A DNA stretch of 64,000 nucleotides, from the NCBI RefSeq assembly GCF_001687305.1, contig NZ_LZRK01000003.1, positions 124,001-188,000 of the forward strand. Reading direction: 5' to 3'. The position numbers and the translations under genes are program-made. Shown here piece after piece: positions 1 to 8,864 of this stretch. Numbering within the stretch: position 1 is the first letter of the stretch; every line of letters starts with the position of its first letter. The notes below the pieces were generated by a model. That model saw only the letters and a program-made list of their open reading frames with translations. It did not search any database and was not told the origin of the DNA. Origin of the DNA: Actinomyces vulturis. Lineage in GTDB: Bacteria > Actinomycetota > Actinomycetes > Actinomycetales > Actinomycetaceae.

Positions 1-2004
1 ATCACTGCTATTGTCGCTGGCCCCTACGTGGGTGCTACCGATGAGTACCATGCTGATGACGGACGTGTAGTGCCCCTGGGCGTGTATTGCCGTCAGTCTC
101 TTGAGCAATACATGGATGCCGAAAACATCCTGACTATGACCAAGGATGGCTTCGCCTACTACGAGAAGTTGTTCGGTACGCCCTATGCCTTCACCAAGTA
201 CGATCAGATTTTCGTTCCCGAATTTAACGCCGGCGCAATGGAGAATGCTGGATGCGTTACGCACCGTGACGATTACATCTTCCGTTCCCGCCCTGTCCAG
301 GCACGCGTCGAGCGCCGTGCTGTGACCGTCTTGCATGAATTGGCTCACATGTGGTTCGGTGACATGGTCACCATGAAGTGGTGGAACGACCTTTGGCTCA
401 ACGAGTCTTTTGCCGAATACACCTCCACTCTAGCCACTGCTGAAACCACACAGTTCACTGACGCATGGACCACGTTCCAGGCTTTGGAGAAGGCATGGGC
501 ATATAACCAGGACCAACTCTCCTCCACTCACCCCATCGCGGCCGATATCAACGATCTGCATGATGTTGAGGTGAACTTCGATGGCATTACCTACGCTAAG
601 GGTGCCAGTGTGTTGACTGCCCTGGTAGCTTACGTAGGCCGCGATAACTTCTTCGAAGGAATCAAAAACTATCTGGCTGCTCACGCGTATGGCAACGCTG
701 AACTCTCTGACCTGCTAGTTGAGTTGGAGAAGACCTCCGGACGTGATCTGAGCCGTTGGACTGAGTTGTGGCTGCAGGAAGCTGGCGTAACCACCCTGCG
801 CCCAGATATGGATGTCGATGCCGATGGCACCATCACTTCCTTCGCTGTTTCTCAGGAGATTCCCGAAGGTTCTCCCGCTTCCTTGCGTCCGCACCGCATG
901 GTTGTAGGTTGCTACACCCTCAACGGTGACGTATTCGAGCGAACCAACCGTTTCGAGGTCGACATTGATGGCCCATCTACCCCCGTCCAAGGCATGGTTG
1001 GTCTGAAACGCCCTGACGTCATCGTGCTGAACGACGAGGATCTCACCTACGCCAAAGTCCGCCTTGACGATGTCAGCCTGCACAATGGCGTAGAGAACAT
1101 CAGCGCTTTCCAGGATTCTCTGTCCCGTTCCATCGTTCTGGCCGCCGTATGGGACATGGTCCGTGACGCCGAAGCTCCCGCCTCCATATTTGTCGACGCT
1201 GCGCTGGCAGCGCTCCAGGTCGAAACCCATTCCTCCGTGGTCCAGGGCCTGCTGGCTCGTATTGGCTCCTGCGTGAACACCTACATGCCTCCTAGCAAGC
1301 GCAATGAGGTTGCAGATTCTGTCGCTCAGGCTCTATTGGATCTAGCGCAAAGTGCTGAGCCTGGTAGCGATACGCAGTTGCAACTGGCTCGTAGCGTTGC
1401 CGAGCGTGCAGTCACTGATGAGCAATGTGCAACTGTCAAGGGCTGGCTTGATGGCTCTGCTCCCCTTGAAGGTCTGGATGTAGACCAGGATCTACGGTGG
1501 GAACTCCTCATCGGCCTGGTGAGTGCGAACCATGCAGGTACCGAGGAGATTGAGGCTGAAAGTGCTAAAGATGTCTCCACCACGGGCCGTGAGCGTACGG
1601 CTCAGGCCTATGCTGCTATCCCCAGTACTGAGGCGAAGCAGAAGGCATGGACATCCATGGTGGAGAATGCCTCCATCCCCAACGAGACCTTGGTGAAGAT
1701 GCTTCGTGGTTTCACGACCGTAGGCCTTCACGCTAACCTGCTAACTCCTTACATCGACAGTTATGTCTCTGTCATTCAGGAGATCTGGGATTCGCGTACC
1801 TTCCACATGGCAGAGAGCCTCCTTTACGGTCTGTGGCCTCTGGCTGCGGTGGGTACCGAAAATGCAGATGCTGAGAATGCTCTGAGTGCCTGGCTTGATA
1901 AACACGGTGACGCTCCTGCAGCGCTGCGCCGTATCGTGGCTGAAAACCTTGATGACACCCGCCGTGTCATGGGTGCTCAGCGTTGCCAACTCGAAGCCGA
2001 GTAA
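1..2004 (+). CDS. pepN: Aminopeptidase N (M1 family), 5' end outside window
   Basis: Zinc metallopeptidase that removes N-terminal residues from peptides in the cytoplasm. The reading frame is open from base 1, so the window begins inside the gene; about 667 codons are present, and roughly the first 190 residues are missing if the protein has the usual actinobacterial length near 860. The exopeptidase motif GAMEN lies near base 230, followed by the zinc-binding HELAH and, 18 residues later, NESFAEY, giving the full HExxH-x18-E site. The C-terminal helical ERAP1-like domain follows. The gene ends in TAA and is followed at once by a strong hairpin terminator. Family assignment is secure. Confidence 0.96.
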   Translation: MTAIVAGPYVGATDEYHADDGRVVPLGVYCRQSLEQYMDAENILTMTKDGFAYYEKLFGTPYAFTKYDQIFVPEFNAGAMENAGCVTHRDDYIFRSRPVQARVERRAVTVLHELAHMWFGDMVTMKWWNDLWLNESFAEYTSTLATAETTQFTDAWTTFQALEKAWAYNQDQLSSTHPIAADINDLHDVEVNFDGITYAKGASVLTALVAYVGRDNFFEGIKNYLAAHAYGNAELSDLLVELEKTSGRDLSRWTELWLQEAGVTTLRPDMDVDADGTITSFAVSQEIPEGSPASLRPHRMVVGCYTLNGDVFERTNRFEVDIDGPSTPVQGMVGLKRPDVIVLNDEDLTYAKVRLDDVSLHNGVENISAFQDSLSRSIVLAAVWDMVRDAEAPASIFVDAALAALQVETHSSVVQGLLARIGSCVNTYMPPSKRNEVADSVAQALLDLAQSAEPGSDTQLQLARSVAERAVTDEQCATVKGWLDGSAPLEGLDVDQDLRWELLIGLVSANHAGTEEIEAESAKDVSTTGRERTAQAYAAIPSTEAKQKAWTSMVENASIPNETLVKMLRGFTTVGLHANLLTPYIDSYVSVIQEIWDSRTFHMAESLLYGLWPLAAVGTENADAENALSAWLDKHGDAPAALRRIVAENLDDTRRVMGAQRCQLEAE

Positions 2005-2062
2005 AGATGACCAAGCCCCGTTTATGGCGTTAATCCGCTAAACCAGCGGGGATAGTTCCGCA

Positions 2063-2110
2063 GACTGATGGTGTGCTCACCACTAGGGTGAGCACACCAT
2101 CAGTCTTTTT
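2063..2110 (+). terminator. Intrinsic terminator after pepN
   Basis: A perfect 19-bp inverted repeat (2063-2081 and 2087-2105) with a 5-nt loop is followed directly by TTTTT. It sits 59 nt after the pepN stop codon. Among the hairpins in this window it is one of the few with a clear T run. Confidence 0.9.
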
Positions 2111-2297
2111 CAAGCCATAAGTTTCCATGCCATTTGTCCGCCCACCGGCACCACTCCTTAAACGGCTCTTTTTTCTTGCTGATGTAACCTTTGTAGGGTT
2201 CTCAGAATTTTGTCTAAGTCAAAAGCAAGCACCATTGATGTGCCATAGACAAAGAGCCATCACTTACTTCAATAGCCGGCAGGAAGTTTGGCTCATA
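2111..2297. other. Intergenic stretch without a recognisable gene
   Basis: This stretch lies between the pepN terminator and the terminator of the convergent PTS gene. No RNA gene or ORF with a ribosome binding site is evident. On the minus strand a frame without a start codon reads about 32 residues with four tryptophans before its stop near the pepN terminator; it could be a decayed gene end or chance. A longer plus-strand frame across 2127-2468 runs through the terminator and antisense to the PTS gene and is not believed. Confidence 0.4.
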
Positions 2298-2341
2298 ACG
2301 AGGGTGGGGCCCCTGGCGTATGCCAGGGGCCCCACCCTCGT
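2298..2341 (-). terminator. Terminator after the PTS EIIC gene
   Basis: A perfect 20-bp inverted repeat (2298-2317 and 2322-2341) with a 4-nt loop sits 29 nt beyond the EIIC stop. The stem is very GC-rich. There is no strong T run on the minus strand after the stem. Confidence 0.8.
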
Positions 2342-2370
2342 ATCAAGGAGAGAGCAAAGAAGTTCGCTTG

Positions 2371-3678
<1,308 letters not shown>

Positions 3679-3773
3679 GTTGTTCTCCAGGTTGTGACAA
3701 GCGCGGCTTCTTCGCCACACGAGATGCACTGTCAGCCACCCGTTTGGGCAACCGACAACGGTCGGGACACAGA

Positions 3774-3789
3774 GCATGTCTGGACCAGT
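3774..3789 (-). promoter_or_regulatory. DasR-like operator (dre) upstream of EIIC
   Basis: Read on the minus strand the 16-mer is ACTGGTCCAGACATGC, which matches the Streptomyces dre consensus A(G/C)TGGTCTAGACCA(G/C)T at 12 of 16 positions. It covers the predicted transcription start of the promoter at 3797-3825, about 95 nt upstream of the TTG start, the position expected for a repressor site. Function is inferred. Confidence 0.6.
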
Positions 3790-3796
3790 CGTCACA

Positions 3797-3825
3797 ATCA
3801 CACCGTAACCTGGGGCACATGTCAA
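3797..3825 (-). promoter_or_regulatory. Predicted sigma-70-type promoter of EIIC
   Basis: The minus strand carries a perfect -35 hexamer TTGACA (3825-3820), a 17-bp spacer and TGTGAT as -10 (3802-3797, 4 of 6 matches). Transcription would begin near 3790, at the edge of the DasR-like operator. Confidence 0.65.
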
Positions 3826-3949
3826 GCGTTTCTCACGTTTTCAACCATACTCGCTCAGGTTCCACCGCTTTTGTGATACCACGCATATCCCTGGGAAAGC
3901 AGGCATAATAGAGGCAATTGCTCATCGCACTCATTCCAGAGAGGTCTGT

Positions 3950-4753
3950 ATGGCGCCCGCTCATCCATCTCGGTCTCCCGCCAAATACATGGTGGTCCGC
4001 GATTACTTGCGCTCTCTGATTGATCAGGGACTAGGCGTTGGATGTCCCATCCCCTCTGAGCGTGAACTCTGCGAGACCTTCAGCGTCTCCCGCATGACTG
4101 TGCGCCAGGCCATCGACACACTGGTTGTTGATGGTGTGCTTGAACGCCATCAAGGTAAAGGCACCTTTGTTGCTCCCCCGAAAGTTGATTTACAGTTACG
4201 CCTCACTTCCTTTAGCGAGGAGATGCGCAGGCGGGGAATGCGCCCCACGTCACGTATTGTGATTGCTGAAACGATTCCAGCTTCCCCTACAGTGGCTGAT
4301 GCCCTGGAAGTCCAGGCAGGTTCTGATGTTCACCACCTGCGCCGTGTCCGTATGGCAGACGACGTCCCCATGGCTATCGAGGAAAACTGGGTTCCAGCGC
4401 ATTTAGTTCCCGACCTGTTGACTGACGCTGATACGCGCTCAATCTATGCGGCCCTCACTTCTCATGACATGCGCCCTGACTGGGGTGAAGATGTTATTGA
4501 AGCCTGCCTCATCAACGCCGCTGATGCGACACTTCTTCAGGTTGAAGAAAACTCCGCTGGCCTGTTCATTACCCGTCGCACCTATCGCGGTGACGTGGCC
4601 GTGGACTTTTCTTATTCCCTCTTCCGTGCCGATCGCTACACACTGTGGGTTCCTGTTGCTAGCCCACGGCCAACCCTCACTTCTCCCGCATATTCAGGAC
4701 CCTCTGGGGCAGTGCCAACCCCCTTGCCCCTTAAGGAGCGCATCAATGATTGA
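3950..4753 (+). CDS. dasR: GntR/HutC-family transcriptional regulator, DasR-like
   Basis: Repressor of amino-sugar uptake by analogy with DasR/NagR. 267 residues: an N-terminal winged helix (residues about 12-78, with PSERELCETFSVSRMTVRQA as the recognition region and HQGKGTFVA as the wing) and a C-terminal UTRA effector domain that in this family binds GlcN-6-P or GlcNAc-6-P. ATG at 3950 is preceded by a GAGAGG-type ribosome binding site. The gene is divergent from EIIC and overlaps the first EIIB gene by 8 nt, so regulator and EIIB are co-translated. Two dre-like sites lie in this locus. The tail after about residue 240 is proline-rich and not part of UTRA. The orthology is inferred from context. 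Confidence 0.8.
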   Translation: MAPAHPSRSPAKYMVVRDYLRSLIDQGLGVGCPIPSERELCETFSVSRMTVRQAIDTLVVDGVLERHQGKGTFVAPPKVDLQLRLTSFSEEMRRRGMRPTSRIVIAETIPASPTVADALEVQAGSDVHHLRRVRMADDVPMAIEENWVPAHLVPDLLTDADTRSIYAALTSHDMRPDWGEDVIEACLINAADATLLQVEENSAGLFITRRTYRGDVAVDFSYSLFRADRYTLWVPVASPRPTLTSPAYSGPSGAVPTPLPLKERIND

Positions 4754-5009
4754 TCTATCGTTGCTGATCCAAGGCCTTGGTGGAATGAGCAATATCGCTA
4801 CTTTGGAGCCGTGCGTAACACGCCTGCGCACAGAGGTTCATGACCCATCATTGGTAGATCGTGCCTTACTTAAAGCATGCGGTGCGCACGGAGTATTTGC
4901 GATTGGTCCGGTGGTCCAAGTGGTGGTTGGCCCAAATGCAGACACCATTGCCTCTGACCTTGACGAGGAATTATGGGCGGCGCATCGCGACGAAAACGAC
5001 GATCACTAG
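4746..5009 (+). CDS. PTS EIIB domain protein, glucose family (copy 1)
   Basis: Stand-alone EIIB that carries phosphate from EIIA to the sugar. 87 residues, start ATG 4746 with AAGGAG seven nucleotides upstream, overlapping the end of the dasR-like gene. The phosphorylated cysteine is Cys23 in the motif EPCVTRLR, and VVQVVVGPNAD forms the end of the fold. Compared with the 76-residue copy downstream, it has an extra acidic/His-containing tail. Its stop codon overlaps the predicted promoter of the next EIIB gene, so the two EIIB genes can be transcribed separately. Confidence 0.85.
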   Translation: MIDLSLLIQGLGGMSNIATLEPCVTRLRTEVHDPSLVDRALLKACGAHGVFAIGPVVQVVVGPNADTIASDLDEELWAAHRDENDDH

Positions 5010-5034
5010 ACAAATGTGAACAAGTCCATACAAT
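5007..5034 (+). promoter_or_regulatory. Predicted promoter of the nagF-like/crr operon
   Basis: TAGACA (5007-5012, 5 of 6 to TTGACA), a 16-bp spacer and TACAAT (5029-5034, 5 of 6 to TATAAT). The -35 includes the stop codon of the preceding EIIB gene. The predicted start near 5041 falls inside the dre-like site. Confidence 0.65.
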
Positions 5035-5038
5035 AGTT

Positions 5039-5054
5039 AGTGGTATGGACCAGC
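5039..5054 (+). promoter_or_regulatory. DasR-like operator (dre) at the nagF-like/crr promoter
   Basis: The 16-mer AGTGGTATGGACCAGC matches the dre consensus A(G/C)TGGTCTAGACCA(G/C)T at 13 of 16 positions, with both half sites well kept. It begins five nucleotides after the -10 hexamer, the same placement as the site upstream of EIIC. Confidence 0.7.
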
Positions 5055-5126
5055 CAGCCGGATCAGCAACGTTGCCTTTTCGGAGAAACCGGTCATTTCA
5101 TCGTCACACTCCTAAGGAGAAATACC

Positions 5127-5357
5127 ATGTCTAAGGCCCAGCAGATTGTTGACGCTCTTGGCGGCTTCGACAACATCATCGAAATCGAACCCTGCATCAC
5201 CCGCCTTCGCTGCGAACTGGAGGACCCCTCACTGGTCGATGAACCTGCTCTCAAGGCAGCCGGTGCATTCGGTGTTCTAACCGTTGGTGACGCTGTTCAG
5301 GTCATCGTTGGCCCCAACGCTGATACCCTTTCGGAAGACATCGAGGACCTTCGATGA
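5127..5357 (+). CDS. nagF: PTS EIIB domain protein, NagF-like (copy 2)
   Basis: Stand-alone EIIB of the glucose/GlcNAc PTS family. 76 residues, the length typical of Streptomyces NagF. The active cysteine is Cys23 in EPCITRLR; the protein ends right after the conserved VQVIVGPNAD segment. The ATG at 5127 has TAAGGAGA seven to eight nucleotides upstream; the frame is open back to 5040, but that region is promoter and operator. The stop overlaps the EIIA start by 4 nt (ATGA). This is the copy most likely to serve the EIIC encoded at 2371-3678. The GlcNAc specificity is inferred. Confidence 0.86.
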   Translation: MSKAQQIVDALGGFDNIIEIEPCITRLRCELEDPSLVDEPALKAAGAFGVLTVGDAVQVIVGPNADTLSEDIEDLR

Positions 5358-5809
5358 GTTTGACGGTTGTTGCCCCCATCCCGGGAACAACCGTCGCCAT
5401 GGAAGACGTTCCAGATCCGGTTTTCTCCGGTAAGTTCGTCGGTCCAGGCGTTGCTGTTGATCCTGGACAGGTTGAAACGATTACCGCGAAGGCTCCCGTT
5501 GACGGAACCGTGGCTAAGATCCACCCCCACGCGTATGTCATCCTCTCCCCCACCGGTCGCGGCGTTCTTGTCCATCTTGGACTTGATACCGTTCAGTTAG
5601 CCGGCCAAGGATTCACTGTTCATGTTGAAGAGGGTCAGGAAGTATCATCCGGTGATGACATGGTGACCTGGTCTCCTCAACAGATCACCGAGGGCGGACG
5701 TAATCCGATTGTCCCCGTCATTGTTCTGGAGGCAGAGGAATCTGACCTCTCACTTCCCGAATCAGGATTGAGTGTGAACGCTGGCGATGAACTTCTCAGC
5801 GTGAAATAG
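5354..5809 (+). CDS. crr: PTS EIIA component, glucose type (Crr)
   Basis: Cytoplasmic phosphocarrier that receives phosphate from HPr and passes it to EIIB; in other bacteria it also has signalling roles. 151 residues, a complete EIIA-Glc domain. His59 (HPHAYV) and the phosphorylated His74 (VLVHLGLDTV) are both present. Start ATG overlaps the EIIB stop. As a soluble protein it could serve all three EIIB proteins encoded here. A hairpin terminator follows. Confidence 0.92.
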   Translation: MSLTVVAPIPGTTVAMEDVPDPVFSGKFVGPGVAVDPGQVETITAKAPVDGTVAKIHPHAYVILSPTGRGVLVHLGLDTVQLAGQGFTVHVEEGQEVSSGDDMVTWSPQQITEGGRNPIVPVIVLEAEESDLSLPESGLSVNAGDELLSVK

Positions 5810-5836
5810 TTTTCTTCTTTCCATCGACGTGGTTAT

Positions 5837-5879
5837 ACCGGCGGGGCGCCAACAGTATTACTGTTGGCGCCCCACCGGT
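5837..5879. terminator. Hairpin between convergent crr and malQ
   Basis: A 19-bp inverted repeat with one mismatch (5837-5855 and 5861-5879, 5-nt loop) lies between the converging ends of crr and malQ. The stem is GC-rich and T runs are weak on both sides, so it probably ends transcription in both directions. Confidence 0.75.
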
Positions 5880-5932
5880 CTCTTTATCACTATCCTCTAC
5901 CCCCGCGAGGGAAGAAGACAGAAAAAGTCAAG

Positions 5933-8254
5933 TTACTGACCCATCGCGTCGCGGACAGCAGCCATCAGCGAGTCTAGGCGGACGTTACCAGGCAGGTCTT
6001 CGACCATCACCGCGTCGCCTGAGCCATCAGCCAGTGGCACACACCAGTTGGGATACTCACGATCTGTCCCAGGCTGGTTTTGAGTACGACGCTCCCCCAC
6101 GCCGTCAACAAGGGCCACACCAATAAGGGCACTAGGAGTTTTTGAGACATAACGGTAAAGAGCCTCCACCGTCTCACGTTCCGTAGGATCCTCGCCAAGC
6201 AGACCGTGTTCACGCATACGCATCAGCATCCGGTCACGCTCCATGCGCGCTTGGCTACGAACTACCTCAACGGGTTCGGTCAGCAAACCAAGACGTTCAC
6301 GCACAGCCACATGTTCGTCAGCAAGATAACCAGCGGTAGGAGGCAGATCGTGCGTGTTCACTGTTGACAGAGCCAACGTACGGTAATGCTCAGGGTGAAG
6401 AGGCCAACCGTCATGCTGATTTTCAAACCACAGCACACTGGTGCCCAAGACACCACGTGAAGCAAGGTAATCACGAACCCAAGGTTCAACCGTGCCTAGG
6501 TCTTCTCCAATAATCACAGCACCGGCACGGTATGCCTCAAGGAGAAGTACCCCCACCATAGCCTCATGGTTGTAACGGACGTATGCGCCTTCCATCGGAC
6601 TCATACCACGCGGAATCCACCACAAACGGAAAAGCCCAAGAATATGATCCACTCGTAATGCACCTGCATGGCGCAACACAGTTCTCACCATCTGGCGTAG
6701 AGGCTCGTAGGCCACTTGCTCCAGGTAAGTGGGGTTCCACGGCGGCTGGGACCAGTCCTGCCCCTGCTGGTTATACATATCCGGCGGAGCACCTACACCG
6801 ATACTGGTAGCAAAGGCTTCGGGATGCGCCCATACGTCAGCGCCTTGAGGATGAATACCTACAGCAAGATCATGCATAATGCCCAACGCCATGCCACTGG
6901 CCCGCGCTTCACGCTGAGCATCGCGCAACTGTTCATCGACAATCCACTGCATCCATGCATAAAAGTCAATGCGATCACGCAAATGCCGTGCTTCATTGGC
7001 AACATAAGCGCTATTGGCATCACGCATCGTCTTAGGCCAGTCACGGATATCACCGTACTTTTCAGTCAGTGCGCACCATAGGGCGAAACGTTCCAACCCA
7101 CGGCCTTCATTAATGCGGAAGCGTTCAAAGTCACGCTGGCGAGAACGGGAACGTCCTGCTGCAAAAATCGTTTCGAGAGCTTCCTTTTTTGCTTTCCAAG
7201 CAATATCACGATCCAACAAGGATGGATCAGTGTTCATACCACGGGTTTCTTCCCATGCCCACGAAATGAGGGAACGCGTAGGGCCATCCAGACGTGCTAC
7301 CTCAATAATGTTTTCGGGGCGGATGTAAAGCGGGTTAACGAAACGACGTGTAACTGGCAGGTAGGGAGACTGCGTCATGTGATCGCAGGGCTCGGCTGCA
7401 TGCAGAGGGTTGACAAGGAGGAAGTCTGCTCCCTGATCCCCAAAAAAACTGACCATTTCTTTCAGGTCATCACAATCCCCGACGCCCCAAGAATTCTTGG
7501 AACGTACCGAATACAACTGGGCCATTAATCCCCATCCACGTCCAGTGGGATCAGACAGTGAACAATCATCGTTACTAACGCACCCATGCTCGATGCGTTC
7601 AGAGAGTTCTGGCAGATCAGCCTTCACTGCCTCCTCACCAATCGTCACCTCATCAGTACCGTCAATAGCACCGAAACCCACCTCACCGGAAGGTGGAGTG
7701 AGAACAGACGTGGCACTGCGGCGTCGTCCTAAAGTCGTGGGAAGATCGAGGTGATCGGGAGTACAGGCTAAAACGCAACGTTCCGGTTCCTCAGGATTGG
7801 GCCCCACCCAGGCGAGCATTTCATGCCAACCCAAGTCCAAATCTGCGGGAATTTCAAAAGATGCTTGACCAACCCATTGATCATCCACCAGACGGGCAGG
7901 AGTATCGTCACGGACCTGGATGAGGTCAAAAAGATCGCCATCCTCGGTATGAATCTGAACACGCACTGGCTGACCGTCAGGTACATGCACAGCCACCTGG
8001 TGGGTAAAGCCACGGCGAATGACCAAACTGGGCGGAAGAACCTGACGCCAAGGAGCAAGATCATGATCCTTGATGGCCTGCTGAATATCTTCAGGACTTT
8101 GAATACTCACGCCTAGTGCTTGGAGTACGGCCTGAAGTGTGGCAGCACTGGTTTCCTGCTGCTGCCCATGGAAATCCCACCATGTTGTTGACACACCATA
8201 GGCATGAGCCAATTCAAGTAATTCTGGGCTTGCTGCAGGTGCTGAGTCACTCAT
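5933..8254 (-). CDS. malQ: 4-alpha-glucanotransferase (amylomaltase)
   Basis: Transfers alpha-1,4-glucan segments between maltodextrins, releasing glucose; part of maltodextrin and glycogen use. 773 residues, the long actinobacterial form with an N-terminal beta-rich extension of about 200 residues before the GH77 barrel. Catalytic features are visible: the nucleophile Asp in LRVDHILGLFRLWW, the acid/base Glu in IIGEDLGTVEP and the Asp of NTHDLPPTAGY. ATG 8254 has GAAGG ten nucleotides upstream. It lies 71 nt downstream of the third EIIB gene on the same strand and may be transcribed with it. Confidence 0.94.
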   Translation of the reverse strand: MSDSAPAASPELLELAHAYGVSTTWWDFHGQQQETSAATLQAVLQALGVSIQSPEDIQQAIKDHDLAPWRQVLPPSLVIRRGFTHQVAVHVPDGQPVRVQIHTEDGDLFDLIQVRDDTPARLVDDQWVGQASFEIPADLDLGWHEMLAWVGPNPEEPERCVLACTPDHLDLPTTLGRRRSATSVLTPPSGEVGFGAIDGTDEVTIGEEAVKADLPELSERIEHGCVSNDDCSLSDPTGRGWGLMAQLYSVRSKNSWGVGDCDDLKEMVSFFGDQGADFLLVNPLHAAEPCDHMTQSPYLPVTRRFVNPLYIRPENIIEVARLDGPTRSLISWAWEETRGMNTDPSLLDRDIAWKAKKEALETIFAAGRSRSRQRDFERFRINEGRGLERFALWCALTEKYGDIRDWPKTMRDANSAYVANEARHLRDRIDFYAWMQWIVDEQLRDAQREARASGMALGIMHDLAVGIHPQGADVWAHPEAFATSIGVGAPPDMYNQQGQDWSQPPWNPTYLEQVAYEPLRQMVRTVLRHAGALRVDHILGLFRLWWIPRGMSPMEGAYVRYNHEAMVGVLLLEAYRAGAVIIGEDLGTVEPWVRDYLASRGVLGTSVLWFENQHDGWPLHPEHYRTLALSTVNTHDLPPTAGYLADEHVAVRERLGLLTEPVEVVRSQARMERDRMLMRMREHGLLGEDPTERETVEALYRYVSKTPSALIGVALVDGVGERRTQNQPGTDREYPNWCVPLADGSGDAVMVEDLPGNVRLDSLMAAVRDAMGQ

Positions 8255-8325
8255 GAGATTTAGGCCTTCACGTCACGGCTGGCAGATGCTCGCTCGCTTT
8301 ACAGCGAACGCTAGACTTTATTGTG

Positions 8326-8571
8326 TCACGAGGTTCGGAATTGGTTGTGATACGCGGCCAGTTGTGCAGTTAAATCACGTGCACATAATCCGACAACTAC
8401 TTGCACCACGTTATCTGAACGGACTACGCCATACGCACCCGCCTCACGCAGCCGAGACTCCACGACGAATGCTGGGTTAACAACCTCAACGCGCAAACGC
8501 GTTACACAGGACTCAAGTAAAGCAATATTGTCCCATCCTCCGAGTCCTTCGAGGATCAGGTCAGCATTCAT
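8326..8571 (-). CDS. PTS EIIB domain protein (copy 3)
   Basis: Third stand-alone EIIB of the glucose family, 81 residues. The active cysteine is Cys22 in ESCVTRLR. It is the most divergent copy: the Pro before Cys is Ser, and the usual VVVGPNAD reads VVVGLCAR. It is upstream of malQ on the minus strand and divergent from ptsI. No EIIC partner is adjacent. The start codon has only a weak ribosome binding site. It could supply the EIIC at 2371 or another EIIC elsewhere. Confidence 0.8.
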   Translation of the reverse strand: MNADLILEGLGGWDNIALLESCVTRLRVEVVNPAFVVESRLREAGAYGVVRSDNVVQVVVGLCARDLTAQLAAYHNQFRTS

Positions 8572-8603
8572 GGATTATTAGAACCCTTCATTTTCGATTG
8601 ATC

Positions 8604-8674
8604 AGTGATGCCACGGAGTGAGGATGGAAGACATTCTCAGTGATCTACCCACCATTTTCGTGGCACTCATCACT
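8604..8674. promoter_or_regulatory. Inverted-repeat region between EIIB copy 3 and ptsI
   Basis: The divergent gap of 293 nt (8572-8864) contains AGTGATGCCACG at 8604-8615 and its imperfect inverse CGTGGCACTCATCACT at 8659-8674, which has four extra bases. This could be a regulatory site or a long hairpin. No dre-like sequence is seen here. The frame of ptsI is open back to 8694, but that part lacks a good start. Confidence 0.3.
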
Positions 8675-8864
8675 CTAACGTGATTCACGTGCTTTGGCCT
8701 GCGCAGATGACATCTTCACGACGTCTTCCATACGTTTCTCGTCAATCTCCCAGCGCACACAATGCCCCAAGAGTGAACAAAAACAGCGGTCTTTCGCCAT
8801 TTTCCCCCTCCATCATGCACAATGGGATATACGTCCGCATGTCAAGGTCGCACAGGAGAGCCCA

